A stretch of DNA of 6,148 bases from M3007 sp964392655 (lineage in GTDB: Bacteria; Bacteroidota; Bacteroidia; Chitinophagales; Saprospiraceae), in NCBI GenBank assembly GCA_964392655.1, contig CAYMQY010000243.1:1-6148 (forward strand). The letters are read 5' to 3'. Shown here piece after piece: positions 5,526 through 6,148 of this stretch; positions within the stretch are counted from its first letter, which is position 1, and each line of letters opens with the position of its first letter. The position numbers and the translations under genes were made by a program. Under the pieces are notes generated by a model, which did not search any database, was not told where the DNA came from, and saw only the letters and a program-made list of their open reading frames with translations.

Positions 5526-6148
5526 CTACTCCCCGCACCAACATACCTTATCCCCGAAATTGCTGACCATAAAACCCAGCAACCCGCCGTTCGGCACGGG
5601 CGGCACATCAAAATCCTGCGGACACACTAACACCACGAGTTGCTTTTCGGCGGTCGTCACCTGCCGGGCCAGCAGCACCTGAGCGCCCTGCGACACCTGC
5701 CACGTGAATTCAAACGGCGGCTGCCCCTCCAACTCGAACAGCACCTCCACGCAGCCGTCGCGGCACACCGCGTCGGGTGGCGAGTTCACCGCGATGACCG
5801 GCTTTTTCCACCACACGATTTTCGGGCCTTTGAAAATGGAAAAGCACGGATCGGCGGCATCAATCGAGTCGTTTGGCAGGTGATTTCCGGCGATGACGGC
5901 GGCGTAGTACACGCTGTCGAAGTGCATCGTGTCGGGCAGGAACGGAAAAAACAACGAATCGGAATACTGCATGACACTACCCAGGGGATTGGCCGGATTG
6001 GTGTACAAAATGTAACGGATGGTGTCGTTGGGTTCCAGATTCTGGTTGCCCTGATGCTTGACGGCCACCATTTTCGGGCCGCAGACGGCGATAGCGACGG
6101 TGTCGAGCGCGCCGGCGTCGGTGGAACAGCATTTTTCCACGGTGATCT
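5526..6148 (-). CDS. C-terminal part of a modular, cysteine-containing surface protein (5' end beyond window)
   Basis: The frame is open to the right edge, so at least 206 C-terminal residues of a longer protein are visible. The GTG at 6140 is only an internal valine codon; upstream codons ATC ACC continue the frame. Two modules can be seen, numbering from the edge. The first (about 6-116) has paired Cys6-Cys7, NDTIRYILYTNP, YYAAVIAGN and ADPCFSIFKGPKIVWW. The second (about 125-204) has Cys128, Cys132, GQPPFEFTW, Cys175 and a terminal CWC at 202-204. The pattern resembles repeated beta-sandwich modules in very large secreted adhesin-like proteins of Saprospiraceae-type bacteria; this is recognition from memory. 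Such proteins often end in a type IX secretion C-terminal domain, but none is visible before the TAG at 5528-5526. Enzymatic motifs are absent. A role in adhesion or the cell surface is inference. Confidence 0.72.
   Translation of the reverse strand, partial: ITVEKCCSTDAGALDTVAIAVCGPKMVAVKHQGNQNLEPNDTIRYILYTNPANPLGSVMQYSDSLFFPFLPDTMHFDSVYYAAVIAGNHLPNDSIDAADPCFSIFKGPKIVWWKKPVIAVNSPPDAVCRDGCVEVLFELEGQPPFEFTWQVSQGAQVLLARQVTTAEKQLVVLVCPQDFDVPPVPNGGLLGFMVSNFGDKVCWCGE

Noticed and set aside
4534..5682. Long plus-strand open frame (382 codons) across the MFS gene and the repeats
   Set aside because: It is antisense to a clear 12-TM transporter and its translation is rich in Arg, His and Gly with no domain pattern. 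It also runs through the intergenic repeats, so it is a GC-rich shadow frame.
6138..6140. GTG as a start codon for the surface-protein gene
   Set aside because: The frame stays open to the window edge, and the first visible module is preceded by coding-like Ile-Thr codons, so the gene begins outside the window.

Overview
The window looks like a Bacteroidota chromosome. The tRNA-Leu gene at the left edge is preceded by a textbook Bacteroidota promoter (TTTG, 18-nt spacer, TATCTTTG). No start codon has a clear Shine-Dalgarno sequence; upstream regions are A/T-rich instead. A family GH92 glycosidase is present, and the right edge holds the C-terminal part of a cysteine-containing modular surface protein of the kind I associate with Saprospiraceae-like bacteria. 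The family-level placement is inference from memory of such modules, not from a search. Genes are moderately GC-rich.

Layout. Positions 1-55 (minus) carry the 5' part of tRNA-Leu(GAG), with its promoter at 87-116. Positions 162-1007 (minus) encode a cupin/AraC-type regulator. A 122-bp divergent intergenic region (1008-1129) holds a -7 element for the regulator, a weak -7-like element for the opposite direction, a small dyad and short repeats. Positions 1130-4131 (plus) form a two-gene operon: a PhyH-family Fe(II)/2-oxoglutarate dioxygenase, then a full-length exported GH92 alpha-mannosidase-type enzyme, joined by an ATGA stop/start overlap. A 12-TM MFS transporter (4141-5346, minus) converges on GH92 with only 9 bp between stop codons. 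Positions 5347-5525 hold the transporter's presumed promoter and two compact repeat elements. From 5526 to the right edge, a partial minus-strand gene encodes at least 206 residues of a modular extracellular protein; its stop codon abuts the second repeat.

How the genes may work together. The divergent AraC regulator is the natural candidate to control the dioxygenase-GH92 operon, perhaps in response to a sugar or glycan fragment sensed by its cupin domain. GH92 would cleave alpha-mannosides outside the cytoplasm, while the dioxygenase would act in the cytoplasm on an unknown small molecule. The transporter may belong to the same pathway or be an unrelated neighbour; its convergent orientation does not settle this. 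No SusC/SusD pair is visible, so this is not a classical polysaccharide utilisation locus within the window. The most distinctive point is the tight coupling of a PhyH-family oxygenase to a GH92 enzyme. No mobile element, CRISPR array or clearly novel defence system was found.
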